Assembly: GCA_954871525.1 (NCBI GenBank)
Contig: OX940869.1
Coordinates: 24,332,001-24,396,000, forward strand
From: Parietaria judaica
Lineage: Eukaryota > Streptophyta > Magnoliopsida > Rosales > Urticaceae
DNA length: 64,000 nucleotides
Direction of reading: 5' to 3'
Positions 10,000-22,260 of this stretch are shown in pieces. The stretch's first letter is position 1, and every line of letters begins with the position of its first letter. The position numbers and the translations under genes were made by a program. The notes under the pieces are model-generated. The model was given only the letters and a program-made list of their open reading frames with translations, did not search any database and was not told the DNA's origin.

Positions 10000-11167
10000 T
10001 GTTGGACATATTCTGTATATGCCCTCTATTCATATGCTAATCCCGCTTGTATAAGATTATGGTCGTTTACCTACGAATGAAAGGTTCTTGTTAATGTTAA
10101 TCTTATGTAGTTATCTACGGATTATAGATATAATTATCAAATTGAATGTTTGATCCTTAGTTCTTTAACTTTTGCATTTATATTAAAGTCATCACACTAG
10201 GTCTTTGTGTGAGGAGGTTTGACTAACATAAATAAAGAACTTAAAATTAGTCCATAGTCTAGATCGGAAGTGGGGACTTCTGATCGGGAACGACTATTGG
10301 TGAACTTAATAGATCACATTTATGTGGTGACCTATTACCGGGTCGGAGTGCTGTCCATGCACTAGTAAGATCATCGGGTATGAAGTGTCTTTATACTAGA
10401 CATGGACAGACTTATATCCGAAATCATCATGTAAGTCCGTCACTGATAAAAGTACGATAAGGTCACTAAGATGATCAGATGAAATCGGTTGATGTCCTGA
10501 GGTAATGTGGGTTTATACAGTTTAACTTAAACGATCTTTGATATAATCGTTTTAGTTTACAATCAAGTATCCCCAACACTTTTATTTTGGGATCGGAAGG
10601 TTGGCCGTAGTAAACTGCATATTATAGATATGGATAATAACTTTATGATTTCCTTGTTATGATTTTGTGGGAAGCAAATAAGTACTCATGGCCAGCTTAC
10701 GGATTCATAACCCGATAAGTGAGTAGTTTGCAATAAATCATAGATTAAGGTAGTGTCGTCAAAAGGGCACAACGATAATAATATATTTACCCTTTTAATG
10801 AGAATCATAATAATACGAAAATCGATCAATTCATATATCTGATTGTATCAATGGACACCTGTGATCAGAAAAATATAATTATACATACTTGAGAGTTCAG
10901 CTTCGCGCAATAGTGGAATGTTACCGAAGTTGGTAAAAGTTCTACACTTTCATCGTAGCTCGGGTGTGTTGTCCATTTGTCCGCTTTGTAGCTCCACAAG
11001 GATGACACTGCAATTATGTTTATTATACTAGTTAAACATTGAATAGATCCAATCAAGAGTGATTCGTGATTGTTGTCACGAATTCTCTTATTAAGCTAAA
11101 AGTGGCAAAAGTACGTAAGTTTTAGGTACTGGCCGGGAATGTGAAAAATTGATAATTGAATTTGACC
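10000..11167 (+). repeat. 5' LTR of element 3, 3' half deleted
   Basis: It starts TGTTGGACATATTCTG and matches 17060-18014 and then 28975-29187 at high identity. At 11167 it leaves the match (shared end TTTGACC) and continues in leader sequence, so the rest of the LTR and the PBS have been deleted. Confidence 0.88.
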
Positions 11168-11675
11168 GTTAAGAAAGGTCTCCATTTGTTGTCGGTACAA
11201 CGACAGGCTGCATAACACCTCGTGTCAGCTAGATCTGGTCTCCTACGGAAAGGTTTCAGTTATGTAGCTGATAAGTCACAATACTGGTCTGTTTATAGAT
11301 AAGGTGATCAGATGTATTTCAACGGCCGTGTGTCAGCTAGATCTAGCCCCCTAAGAGCGGTGACTGCTTGAGTTAAGTCTATGAACCGAAAACGAGTGGG
11401 TTACTCTTGCATGTGATGATTCAATTCGTTGCATGGCCGTTCTAAAGTGGGTAGCTAGTTCACGTGAGACCAAACTCTGTTTAGCTAGTGTGTGGTTAGT
11501 ATTGCTGGAGAAGCTGCAACCACCTATCGGTTGCTAAATTACCTTCAGAATAGTAAGTAAGGATTTTTCTTATGTTTATCCTTCGATACAATGCAAAAGT
11601 ATACTATTCCCAAATTTTTCTCCAAACATTATCATATATAAGTTTTAATAAATGTTTCATTCATGTAAGTTAGCT
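11168..11675 (+). other. Leader remnant of element 3 with palindromic motifs
   Basis: It begins with AAGGTCTCC, as in the element 2 leader at 22213. Where elements 1 and 2 have stem-loops, this one has GTGTCAGCTAGATCT twice (from 11222 and from 11330). The second copy contains the perfect 12-bp palindrome GCTAGATCTAGC at 11336-11347; in the first it is one-sided (GCTAGATCTGGT). No coding sequence. Confidence 0.65.
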
Positions 11676-11963
11676 ATGTCGCACCCAATCATGTCGTTGT
11701 TGTTGAACAATACTCTGAATTGGAATATTAACAACAGTAGTCCACAATAAGTGACTTGTTCACTAATGATTATCTTTTGTTCACAATCAGTATTTTCGCT
11801 CGAATTACAAGGGAGTAGTTCTATGTATTTGAACATAGTTCAAAACTGAGAAATTACTAGAACTTGAACATAGAAAACACAATAGCCTAACCCGTGTCTA
11901 TGATTGGTGAGGTAAACCCTCTGACTGAATTCGGTATTCGGTTTCGACCATCATAAATATTCT
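11676..11963 (+). pseudogene. Gag start remnant of element 3
   Basis: The ATG at 11676 opens MSHPIMSLLLNNTL, almost the same as the gag start of element 1. Similarity to gag ends within about 20 codons and a stop follows. The rest (ending AAATATTCT) matches 22860-23050 of element 2, so both elements share the same shortened gag region. The solo LTR interrupts it at 11964. Confidence 0.75.
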
Positions 11964-14601
11964 TGTTGGACAAGTGTGTCCTTAAACAAAATATTTTTAT
12001 CCATTTATAAAAGATTATGACAAGTCGTTGAATAAAGATGATGCTTATTATGATAATCTTATTATAGTTTCTGGTAGAGTAAAATAGAATGTTTGATCTT
12101 TAGTTCATAAAATATGCAATTATGTATTATTATCGCAGCAGAGTAATTGTGAAGTAGAATTAATAATCATAATAAATGAACTTAAATGTTCATGACCTGA
12201 TTAACTGGATGGGAGCCCATTAATCGTATAAGTTCATTATTGTGACTAACTGACAATCCTATTCTGGATTTTGTGTGTGTCACACTCACTAGAAGTGCAT
12301 TAAGTATGAAGTGTCTTCATGCTGGACTGGACCTGACTTAAACTCCGGAAGTTATCATATAAGACCATCACTGATAACTTGGAGTTGAGTCACTAGTAGA
12401 TGATCAAATGGATATTCGATCTAAGTCACGAGTGATCTTGAGTCTGAGTTGTTGGCTTGATTGTTCTATGATTTAACCGTTAAAGAACACAATATATTAC
12501 TGTTGTTCCCAACGCTATTATTTTGGGAACATGATAGTCAGCAGTAAGGGTAGCTTGGTCATAGACATGGGCATCACACTGCTCTCTTCAGAGTTATGAT
12601 GATTCCCTTGATTGTCGGTGGTGAGAAGTGAGGGGTACCCGTGCGCAACTTATGAATCGAAACCATAAGTGGGTTACTCATAATATTACTGACTGAGTCA
12701 AGGATGAAAATGCAATGAGGGGCATAACGGTAGAAACCGCCTGCTCTTGTGTGGATCATCAAGTGAAAGATCAATAACCCGAATTTGATTGTATTAATGG
12801 ACACCCTGCTGTAATAAATGGAATAATATATACTGTATCACAAAAGAGTGCAGCCTCGGGTTTATAGTGGATTAACACCGAGGTTTGACGAACACCCTAG
12901 CAGTTCGTTGGAGCTTAAGTGATACGGGTCCATGGTCCCCAGGATAGCTCCGTAACGGATGATACGTACGTGATAAAAACATTTGAAATGTTTTTAAGAT
13001 CATTTGGCAAGACTCATAAAATTGAAGTCTGTGACAGACATCAGATAGTTTTATCAGTAGCGTGGCAAAAGTACCTTATCTTGGTAACCGAAATTAACTA
13101 ACAAAAGAAAGTTGAATTCGGATTTTTTGTCAACATGAAAGTTGTTGGAAATTAAATTCTAAGAAACTTTGCTTTTGGGAAACGAGTAGTTTCAACGTAC
13201 GGTTTGTGATTTAGAGAATTTCTAAGTTTGTGATCGTTTCGGGAAACTATGAAATTAAATCACATGTCACGAATTTAAATAATGGTGTGGCACCATGGCA
13301 TTTGAATGTGTAATATTGAGATCAGAGGATATTAGTATAATTTAACTATTTTTATTTAATTATTAATATCATATTAATAATTAATTAATAATTAATAGAT
13401 TTATATTAATATGTAAATAATATATTTTTGTATAAATTATAAAGTGTAAAAATCGAATTGGGCCTTGGATTGTGGATCGATACACAATCGAATGGATAGA
13501 CTTTGTTCTTTTCATAATTGCGGCAAAAGTACCAAAAGTTTTCGTATTTGAGAAAAAAAACCCTAAAATCAATTTAATCCATTGGATCGGTTATGATCAA
13601 CCGTTGGATTAGGATATTGATGAATTCGAAATTGATAACTTGGTGAGCAAGTTTTGATTTTCGAAATTGATTAATTAATTATATCTGTTAGATCGGTCTA
13701 AGATTTAATCTTTGCCGTAGGATTAGAAATTAGATAATTATATATATTTATATTAATTTTCGAATTATGGTTTTTGGATAAATTCGAAATTGTTTTTATT
13801 AAATCTTTTTATATTAGATTTTATCCTAAACTAATTTGATCCATTAGATCGGTTTATAGATTTATCTCAACCGTTGGATCTTATTTAATTAAATCCCTAA
13901 TTAATTATATCCATTGGATTTAGATAAGATTAAAATTGACCATTGGATTGAGATAATTAATTATATTTAAATATAAAGAATTTGAAATTAGGGAGGAATT
14001 TTCTCCAATTCGGTTACACTCTGAGCCTCTAAATAGGAGGCTCATTCTACACATTTTTCACACCTCTCCCCAGAGAAAAATTCAAACTCTCCCTCTCCCT
14101 CAGGGTCTGCGAATTTTCTATATGGTCTCTCTTTCTAGTTCGGCATAAGAGACTTAGTTCTCCGGAAGCTTAAAAAGAACCATCAGTTTAAATTTTGCGA
14201 CGGAGTCCTGTCGGCGAATCCCACGCTTCGGTACGAGGAATCCAGGAGAATATCCCGGAGGATGACGGTAGTTTCCCTCAGCACCGGCGGAGCCCTGCCC
14301 GATTCAGAATGCGCAGCTGTAACTCGTCATTATAGGCACGGCCTTATGCATTGGGTTAATAAATGCAACCATTTACTGCTTTTTATTTATTTACTATAAT
14401 GACTAGATTATTAATAATGATTTATGAATATTAAATTGTATAATGTTGATCAGATCTTGTTATATGGTTATTATCCGATATCCGGACCGTTGAACGGATA
14501 ACAAGTTTTCCGCTTTAAAATAATTTTTTAAATGTTACCCGGGCGGTTCGGAGGAACAATTCGTCATAATTTACACGGAATCTGAGACGTGATTCTCAAC
14601 A
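11964..14601 (+). mobile_element. Solo LTR, family A, 2638 bp, with ATTCT target duplication
   Basis: It starts TGTTGGACAAGTGTG and ends GATTCTCAACA. The 5 bp before it (11959-11963) and after it (14602-14606) are both ATTCT. No internal region is present, so it is a solo LTR, the usual product of LTR-LTR recombination. It aligns with the LTRs of element 1 and of the array. The U3 hairpin is at 12505-12530. A weak TATA-like stretch (CTAAATAGG) lies at about 14029-14037 and AATAAA in the R region near 14364. Confidence 0.95.
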
Positions 14602-17048
14602 ATTCTTTGGTAGAATAAAGACATAATTGACTACGTTAGCCAATGACGGAAGAATTATTTCAGATAAGATAGTGGGAGTTATTCGTCAGTATTAATAAAT
14701 ATCGTTCATTAATGAACATATTTATTTACGATCAAGACTTTAAGTGGAAATTCAATCTCCACGATATAAACAAAAGTCGCAAGACTTAATCGTTTGAGTA
14801 ATCTGGATATTATTCGAGAAGTGATTTTATCGTTTATATTGATTGTCTTGATAACGAAAAATTCTAAATCTTATGAAATAATAATAAATGTTTAATAGAT
14901 TCGTTAATTGGTTAATGGTGATTAATATACCATAGGATCATAAATCATCTTAATATAGATAAGATAAACAAGATTGACCAATGAGTGAACTGTTCGTCAG
15001 TTCCCAACTTGTTTGAGAATTTTATCTAAAGGTTAAAATAATTAATAGGCTATTTTTTCCGGAAATTTTTAAGATCCAGTATTCTCTAAGAGCTTGTTAA
15101 TACTTTGTGTATTATGGTCAATTATAAACAAGCTGGAGAATATGAATACTTTTTCAATTTACTGAGAGTTATTCAAGATTATGGTATATATAAATAATGC
15201 TAGAAATATAAACTTTTTGTAAGTTTTAGGATTTCAAGCATAAATGTGGTCAGCTAATCACTAAGTGAGTGTGAACTTTGAGTTCAGTGATCACATGATA
15301 GAGAAATTAATTTCTTCATCCGTTAACGGTTCCGGGTACACTATTACATTAGTGTAGCATGATACGTGAACCGAACCTAGAAATTAATGCCTCAATCTAT
15401 AATAAACATTTAAGGATGTTTGCTTTCAAAGCAAGCAGATATACAATCAATTCATTGATTTATGATATATCTAAACTTGGACTTGAATTAGTTTATAATT
15501 ATATATAAAGAGTATTCGCTTTCGTGAATACAAGTCTTTTGGAATATATATGTTAAACTAAGTTGTTAATTAGTATACTAGATTCTTGGGAATCAGGGTC
15601 TAATTAAAAGTGATTTGCTCACTTTATTCCATGAAATCAATTTGATATTAAATCTTAAAAGATTTCCAGATAAGAAACCATAGTTACAGTTAGAAATTAT
15701 TAGGATACTCAGCCGTGATGAGAGCTGTGTCAGCAATTCCGAGACTACGAGTATCGACTATTATCAACGGGTTTATTTAATAAACAGATACGTTGAACTT
15801 CATATAATTATTGAAGAAGTCTAATTATGAATAATTGGAGGAAATACAAAATAGATTGACTACAGTCAACATCTGGAACCAATGTACTTAGTTAACGGTT
15901 TAAAGGTACCGTAAGTATATAGAGTGAGAGAGGAAGACAGAAGGGTAATGCCTTAATAGCTAGAGTAGTAATGAGGGTTATTCCCTAGAAATAAGAGAGA
16001 AAAGAAACGGTAAAATCTTTTGCTCTCTGGTTACTATGTTATCTATCTAGATTCTTTTGTCCATTGCTTATATCGTCAAACGACGATGGCGGATAAATGT
16101 CAATTGTCTTTCTGAATGGCAAAGTTGACTAGATATTATCTTTATGGATTTGTTTCGGATTGTATTTTGTATAATTAAGATTTGCAGACAAATTTACGGT
16201 ATAATTTAATCCATGTTGGATTAATGTAAATTTTTAAACCTTAGAAGCTTAAGGTTTATAAACCTAAAAGCGGAAGCATAAACGTTAATGAGACATGCAT
16301 CTAGAATCTCATTAACTAGCTTAATTATGGTTTTCTGAGTTCGATATATAAAAAAATAATTACAGATCGAGTCGATCTACTTATTAAAACGACATGATAA
16401 TATTGGTTTAACATATTACCTCTTCTGTTAGAAGTTCTGAGTGCGCAGCGAAAGTGGACTAGAAAGAACCTCTATGTAGCAGTAGTAATTATGATTACCA
16501 ATACAGTTCTTGATAAATTCACCATGTGAATAAAAAGTTCTCTTTATCTAGATATGACGGAGGAACTTGAATGCTATCACATTAAGAGATGTTTAATATC
16601 TCAAGTAATGTAGCATTTTATGAAGAAGTCATAAATGAGACAGTAAGGATTTTTGTAATCCGAGAATTAGTGTCTAACCTTATTAAAGGAATGATCACAT
16701 GGATCAATGCTTTACGGCGATCTTGGATCGCAGATTCCCCGTGGTGGCTATTTTAATATCTTGGGCGTTAATTGATATAGTCAAGCTCAATATTCTCACG
16801 GATATAAAAGTAATTAAAATTGCTGGTAAACCGCTAACATTATACTAATTTTCATCCGTAGTTAAGTGGGAGCTTTGAACCATATAAGGGTAAAAAAGGA
16901 ATACAATCTTCTGGATAAGATTGTAGGCGACATAGAAATATAACATAGTTATAGCTAATTGACCACTTTGTTTTTCTGAATAAATGGTCTAGAATTGGAG
17001 TTTTCGGGAAAAATAGATTTAAGGACTCGATGCATCTTCTTAGAGTGC
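14602..17048 (+). pseudogene. Decayed pol of element 3 (integrase and later)
   Basis: This region aligns in order with 23040-25770 of element 2. At about 14960-15040 the bases match the GAG-pre-integrase zinc-finger region (AGATAAACAAGATTGACC corresponds to the LDKINRM block). At 15090-15190 they match the start of the integrase core (GAATATGAATACTTT corresponds to the GYEYF block). At 15330-15380 there is a faint trace of the core end. From about 15400 on no domain can be named with confidence and stops are in all frames. The last 40 bases (GATGCATCTTCTTAGAG) match the end of pol in element 2. Confidence 0.65.
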
Positions 17049-17059
17049 AAGTGGGAGAT
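17049..17059 (+). other. Polypurine tract of element 3
   Basis: AAGTGGGAGAT directly precedes the 3' LTR start TGTTGA at 17060. It is identical to the tracts of elements 1 and 2. Confidence 0.88.
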
Positions 17060-18014
17060 TGTTGAGCATATTTTGTATATGCCCTCTATTCAGATGCTAA
17101 TCCCACATGTATAAGATTATGGTCGTTTACCTAGGAATGAAAGGTTCTTGTTAATGTTAATCTTATGTAGTTATCTACGGATTATAGATATAATTATCAA
17201 ATTGAATGTTTGATCCTTAGTTCTTTAACTTTTGCATTTATGTTAAAGTCATCACACTGGGTCTTTGTGTGAGGAGGTTTGACTAACATAAATAAAGAAC
17301 TTAAAATTAGTCCATAGTCTAGATCAGAAGTGGGAAATTCTGATCGGGAACGAGTATTGGTGAACTTAATAGATCACGTTTATGAGGTAACCTATTACCG
17401 GGTCAGAGTGTTGTCCATGCACTGGTAAGTTCATCAGGTATGAAGTGTCTTCATACTAGACAGGGACAGACATATATCTGAAATCATCATGTAAGTCCGT
17501 CACTGATGAAATTACGATAAGGTCGCTAAGATGATCAGATGAAATCGGTTGATGTCCTGAGGTAATGTGGGTTTATACAGTTTAACTTAAACGATCTTTG
17601 ATTTAATCGTATCAGATTACAGTCAAGTATCCCCAACACTTTTATTTTGGTATCGGAAGGTTGGCCGTAGTAAAATGCATATTATAGATATGGATAATAA
17701 CTTAATGATTTCCGTATTATGATTTTGTGGGAAGCAAATAAGTACTCATGGCTAGCTTACGGATTCATAACCCGATAAGTAAGTAGTTTGCAATAAATCA
17801 TAGATTAAGTTAGTGTCGTCAAAAGGGCAGAACGGTAATAATATATTTACCTTTTTGATGATGATCATAATAATACGAAAACCGATCGATTCAGATATCT
17901 GATCGTATCAATGGACACCTGTGATCAGGAAGATATGATTATACACACTTGAGAGTTCAGCTTCGCGCAATAGTGGAATGTTACCGAAGTTTGTGAAAGT
18001 TCTACACTTTCATC
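17060..18014 (+). repeat. 3' LTR of element 3, left part
   Basis: The first 955 bp of the LTR, matching 10000-10960 closely. Element 2 interrupts it after TCATC; the LTR resumes at 28975. Confidence 0.92.
18010..18014. repeat. Left target-site duplication of element 2 (TCATC)
   Basis: TCATC precedes TGTTGG at 18015. The uninterrupted site in the 5' LTR of element 3 reads CACTTTCATCGTAGC near 10950, confirming the empty site. Confidence 0.95.
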
Positions 18015-20815
18015 TGTTGGACATGTGTCCTTAAACAAGCTGTTTTAAACCCATTTGTAAAATATTATGACTTGTCGTTGAATAAAGATAATACTTATTA
18101 TGTTAATCTTATTATAGTTTCTGGTAGAGTAAAATAGAATGTTTAATCCATAGTTCATAATGGAATGCAATTATGTTATTATCATCACACCCGAGTCAAT
18201 GTGAGGAAGAATTGATAATCATAATAAATGAACTTAAATTGTCCGTGACCTGATTAACTGGGTGGGAGCCCTTTAATCGGATAAGGTCATTAATGTGACT
18301 ATGTGATATAATCCTATTCTGGATTAAGTGTGTGTCACACTCACTAGAAGTGCATTAAGTATGAATTGTCTTCATACTAAACTGGACCTGACTTAAACTC
18401 CGGAAGTTATCATATAAGACCGTCACTGATAACTTGGAGTTGAGTCACTAGTAGATGATCAAATGGATATTCGATCTAAATCCTGAGTGATCTTGAGTCT
18501 GAGCTGCTGGCTTGATTGTTCTTTAATTTAACCGTTAAAGAATACGAAATATTACCGCTGTTCCCAACACTAATATTTTGGGAACATGATAGTCAGTAGT
18601 AAAGGTGGCTTGATCATAGATATGGGCCTCACACAGCTCTCTTCAGAGTCAAAATGATGATGGTGAGAATTGAGATAGACCAATGGCCAGCTTATGACTC
18701 GTAATCATAAGTGGGTCGCTAAAAATATTACCGACTGAGTTAAGGATGAAAATGCAGTGAGGGGCAATACGGTAAAACCGCCTGGTCATGTGTGGATCAT
18801 CAAGTGAAAGATCAATAACCGGAATTTGAATGTATCAATGGACACCTTGCTATAAAAGCGAATAATATATACTGTATCACTAAAGAGTGCAGCCTCGGGT
18901 TTATAGTGGAATTACACCGAGGTTAACGAACTTCTAGCAATTCGTTGGAGCTTAAGTGATATGGGTCCATGGTCCCCAGGATAGCTCCAGAACGGATGAT
19001 ACATACGTGATTAAATATACGTTTGTTTAATCATTTGACAGGATTTATAAAACTGAAGTCTGTGTCAAATTTCGGATAGTTTTACCGCGGCAAAAGTACC
19101 AAAGTTTGGTACCGTAAATTTAACTGTCAAAAGATGAATGAATTGAATTTTGTCATCAACTGGAAAATTGTAGAAAATTTAATTCTGTGCAATTTATCTT
19201 TTGAAACCGAGTCAATCCGACTGACGGTTTGTTATTTATAGATTTAATGAGTTTAATCTAAAGTTTCGGGTTGCATTAATTAAATCACGTGTCACAAATA
19301 AAATGGTGGGTTTGTCCCACGACATTTTAATGTGTGATATGAGAGAGAATAAATTATAATATAATTTAATTATTTGGATTTAATTATTAATAGGATTTAT
19401 TCCGGATTATTAATAATTAATTAATAATTAATAGATTTATATTATATATTAATATATATTTGAGAGGTTGCACGCAACGTTTGAGCGTGACCGAAAAATA
19501 CATGGAGATTGTTTTGTAACAATCAAATTCGTGTGTTTTTATATATTAATAATATATATATATTAATATAAAGAAGAAGTCAAATGTTGCATGGGAGTTC
19601 GTGCCAAAGATTGAGCGCGAATCTGTTATGCAACTTTTGCATAACTGCAGCATAAGTACCTATTGTTTAGGTACTTGAGATAAAACCCTGAAATTAATTT
19701 AATCCATTGCATCGGTCTAGATTTAATCTTCACCGTTGGATTAGGAATTAATTTATTATATAAATAAAAAGGGATTTCGAATTTTAGACTTGTTTACCAA
19801 GTCTTGGTATTTGAATTTTCCCTAATTAATTTAATCCATTGGATCGGTCTAAGATTTAATCTTAACCGTTGGATTGGAAATTAATATTTTATTTATTTAA
19901 AAGGGGATTTTGAAATTAATAAATAATGATAAGCTTGGTGACCAAGTTTGGTGGTTGAGAGAATCTCTCAGTCAATCTTATCCATTGGATCAATCTAGAT
20001 TTAATCTGGACTGTTGGATAGATTTAATTTATTATTTAATTTCAAAATAATTCCCTGGATTAATCTGAGCCATTGGTTTTCGACCAATCAGATGATCCGG
20101 ATGGAGGGAATTTCTCTCAGGTGGTTGGAATTGAACTCTATAAATAGGGAGCTCATTTCACACTTCTCTTCACACATCAGAGCTCAAAATTTCGTGACCC
20201 CTTATTAGGGGATGCGAAAATTGACTCTTCTCTCCCCCCCGGTTCGGCTTTGTGAGATCTTTTCTCCGGTAGGTTCAAAAGAACGATCAGCTAAATATTT
20301 GTCAGAGTCCTGTCATCGAAGCCCACGCTTCGGTACGAGGATTCCAGGAGAATATCCCGGAAGATAACGGGAGTTTCCCTAGCACCGGCGGAGCCCTGCC
20401 AAAATCAGAACGTTCAGCCGAAAGTCGTCAATAAGGTACGGCCTTATGCATTGGGTCAATAAATGCAAAATTTCTTTTATTGTATTTATTTATTTTTCAT
20501 AGACATTAGATTTAATAATGTTGTTTTGAAATTAATTGTGATAATTAAATTGCCAATTATTTATCCGATCGATTTATCCAAATTACTCGATGTCAGTGCG
20601 TTGCTACGGAGTAACTATTCCGACTTAAAAATATTTTAAAAGTTACCCGGACGGACTGATGAGAGTGGAATATTCGAGGTAATTTGGACGGGACGTTAAA
20701 AGTATTTTTAATGAACTTGCAATCAAAGATATTTCTTCATTTTTAAGGTAAATTGGCATATTAGCAGATCCGATTTTCAATAAATGGTATCGGAGCTAGA
20801 TCCAAATTCCCAACA
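18015..20815 (+). repeat. 5' LTR of element 2 (2801 bp)
   Basis: It starts TGTTGGACATGTGTCC and ends AAATTCCCAACA, with 6-bp inverted ends TGTTGG/CCAACA. It is related to family A over U3 but distinct, with AAGCTGTTTTAAACCC near the start and a longer middle. The U3 hairpin is at 18560-18585. R/U5 carries the ACGCTTCGGTACGAGG block shared with family A and AATAAATGC near 20458. Confidence 0.95.
20139..20146 (+). promoter_or_regulatory. TATA box, 5' LTR of element 2
   Basis: TATAAATA in the context ACTCTATAAATAGGGAGC, followed by a CT-rich leader (CACTTCTCTTCACAC), a typical plant Pol II start region. Confidence 0.8.
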
Positions 20816-20829
20816 ATTGGTATCAGAGC
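20785..20829 (+). other. Primer-binding site of element 2 with a decayed second copy inside the LTR end
   Basis: The PBS TGGTATCAGAGC is at 20818-20829, two bases after the LTR end. Thirty-three bases upstream, inside the LTR, is TGGTATCGGAGC (20785-20796), followed by TAGATCCAAATTCCCAACA up to the LTR end. This is the same LTR-end/PBS unit that is tandem in element 1, but here one copy has become part of the LTR; the 3' LTR has it too (28939-28950, TGGCATCGGAGC). Confidence 0.9.
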
Positions 20830-20994
20830 CCGTGGTCGTAGATAAATAATTACGTAATTTAATTTAGGGTTTTAAATGATTGATTTATTTGATGAATTAT
20901 TAATTTTAAAATTGAAATTTTGAATTTCTGGATTTTTAAAATTAATTTAAAATACCCGATCCAAAATTTATGGACCGGATATGAATTAGGGTTG

Positions 20995-21305
20995 CTTTTT
21001 CGCAACCCTAACCAATCGGCCAGGGCCAAAAGGGGCAAAGCCCAGGGCTGTTCGCACAGCCCTGATGGGCCGAAAAACATGGTGGGCCATTGGGTCCAAC
21101 CTGCCCGCAACGCAAGCCCTTGGGCTCGCGACGTGGTCTCTCGGCCAGCCCAAGAATGGGCTTTCAGCCCAGCCTAATGGGCCAGCGAGCTGGGTTTTTC
21201 AAGCCCATAATAACTCGCTGCCCAGCCCTATTCAAATAGGCTGGGCATGGCCCAATCCACGACACGTGGGCCCGGGTTTTAACCCGGATGGCCCACGTGT
21301 TTATT
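20995..21305. other. GC-rich island with TGGGCC/GCCCA motifs, leader of element 2
   Basis: A dense cluster of TGGGCC, GGGCTT, GCCCA and GGCCCA in AT-rich surroundings. TGGGCY is the plant 'site II' motif bound by TCP factors; whether these copies act as binding sites is inference. Open frames on both strands follow from the composition. Confidence 0.7.
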
Positions 21306-21431
21306 TTTAAATAAAGGTTGGAATTTTAATCCGACCCAAAAACCCGTGGATTAATTAATTTTATTTTTGAAATTGAGATTTATGAATTAAAATTAATTAC
21401 GTTTGATTAATTAATTAAAATTAAAGTATGG

Positions 21432-21755
21432 ATGTTATTTTTGATAAATAACATTGTCTTATTTTAATAAATAAAAAATATGGATGTTATTTCTAGATAA
21501 ATAACATTGACTTATTTTTATGATCATAGATTAAAATATGGATGTTATTTTTTATAAATAACATTGTCTTATTTTAATAAATTAAAATATGGATGTTATT
21601 TCTTGATAAATAACATTGTCTTATTTTATATTATTCATAAATTAAAATATGGATGATAATTCTTTTTAGAATGATATCATTGGCTTATTTTATATTTCAT
21701 AAATAATTATTAATGGCTTTAATATGAATGATAATTCTTTGTGAATAAGTATCAT
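21432..21755 (+). repeat. Six-copy hairpin tandem, leader of element 2
   Basis: Hairpins are at 21432-21454, 21484-21507, 21542-21564, 21593-21616, 21653-21680 and 21728-21755, spaced about 50-75 bp. The first four have ATGTTATTT paired with AAATAACAT around a short loop. In the last two both arms changed (ATGATAATTCT with AGAATGATATCAT and a close variant), so pairing is kept by compensatory changes. The spacers share TTGTCTTATTTTA and AAAATATGG. Confidence 0.8.
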
Positions 21756-22260
21756 TGACATATTAGTAAGATTCATCATAGATATAATTTGTTAGAACCT
21801 ATTTTCATAACATGCGAACGTAGTGTCTATATTCGCTGAACATTATTAATATGTCGGAATTGGAATATATATAAATAATGAGCAATAAAGAAGATTTATT
21901 TATTATTAGTCGGAAAAATCTCAACCGTACAATCTTGCCTAAGGAAGAGGGAATCAAAAGTGGGGCCGGTTCACCATCCACTTCTGGGTGACCGGTTAGG
22001 ACCCCTCCCATCTACCTGGAGAGCGTACGTGTTGACCTATCACTACCGACAAGGAAATAAATTAATAACCAGGCTTATTAGATATTAGCCCTGTAATTAT
22101 AATGCCTTAGTATAAACCTTTTAATGTGTCATTAAATAGAGTTTATAATAAGTTTTATAAAATAAAAACGTTATTTTATAAAAATAATGGCAAGTATAGA
22201 ATTAAATATAAAAGGTCTCCATTATTACTGTCACAAGGTCTGCTGACCACACCGCCTCGA

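Noticed and set aside
9698..10033. Met codons at about 10009 and 10033 as true starts of the antisense gypsy gene
   Set aside because: Both lie in the LTR of element 3, so the real N-terminus was cut off by that insertion.
12919..13101. A 60-codon frame in the solo LTR (similar one at 31697-31933)
   Set aside because: It lies in LTR U3 sequence common to family A, with no domain and opposite genome orientation in the two copies as the LTR is flipped.
11964..14601. A complete retrotransposon rather than a solo LTR
   Set aside because: Both ends are LTR termini with matching ATTCT duplications, and there is no PBS, polypurine tract or coding sequence between them.
20014..20208. A 64-codon frame present in both LTRs of element 2 (also 28148-28342)
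   Set aside because: It spans the TATA box and transcription start region of the LTR and is duplicated only because the LTR is.
20859..21310. Open frames in the GC-rich leader of element 2
   Set aside because: Same reason; they overlap on opposite strands and lie between PBS and gag.
21805..22011. A 68-codon minus-strand frame in the element 2 leader as a gene
   Set aside because: It is short, without a recognisable domain, on the antisense strand of a leader with conserved RNA structures.
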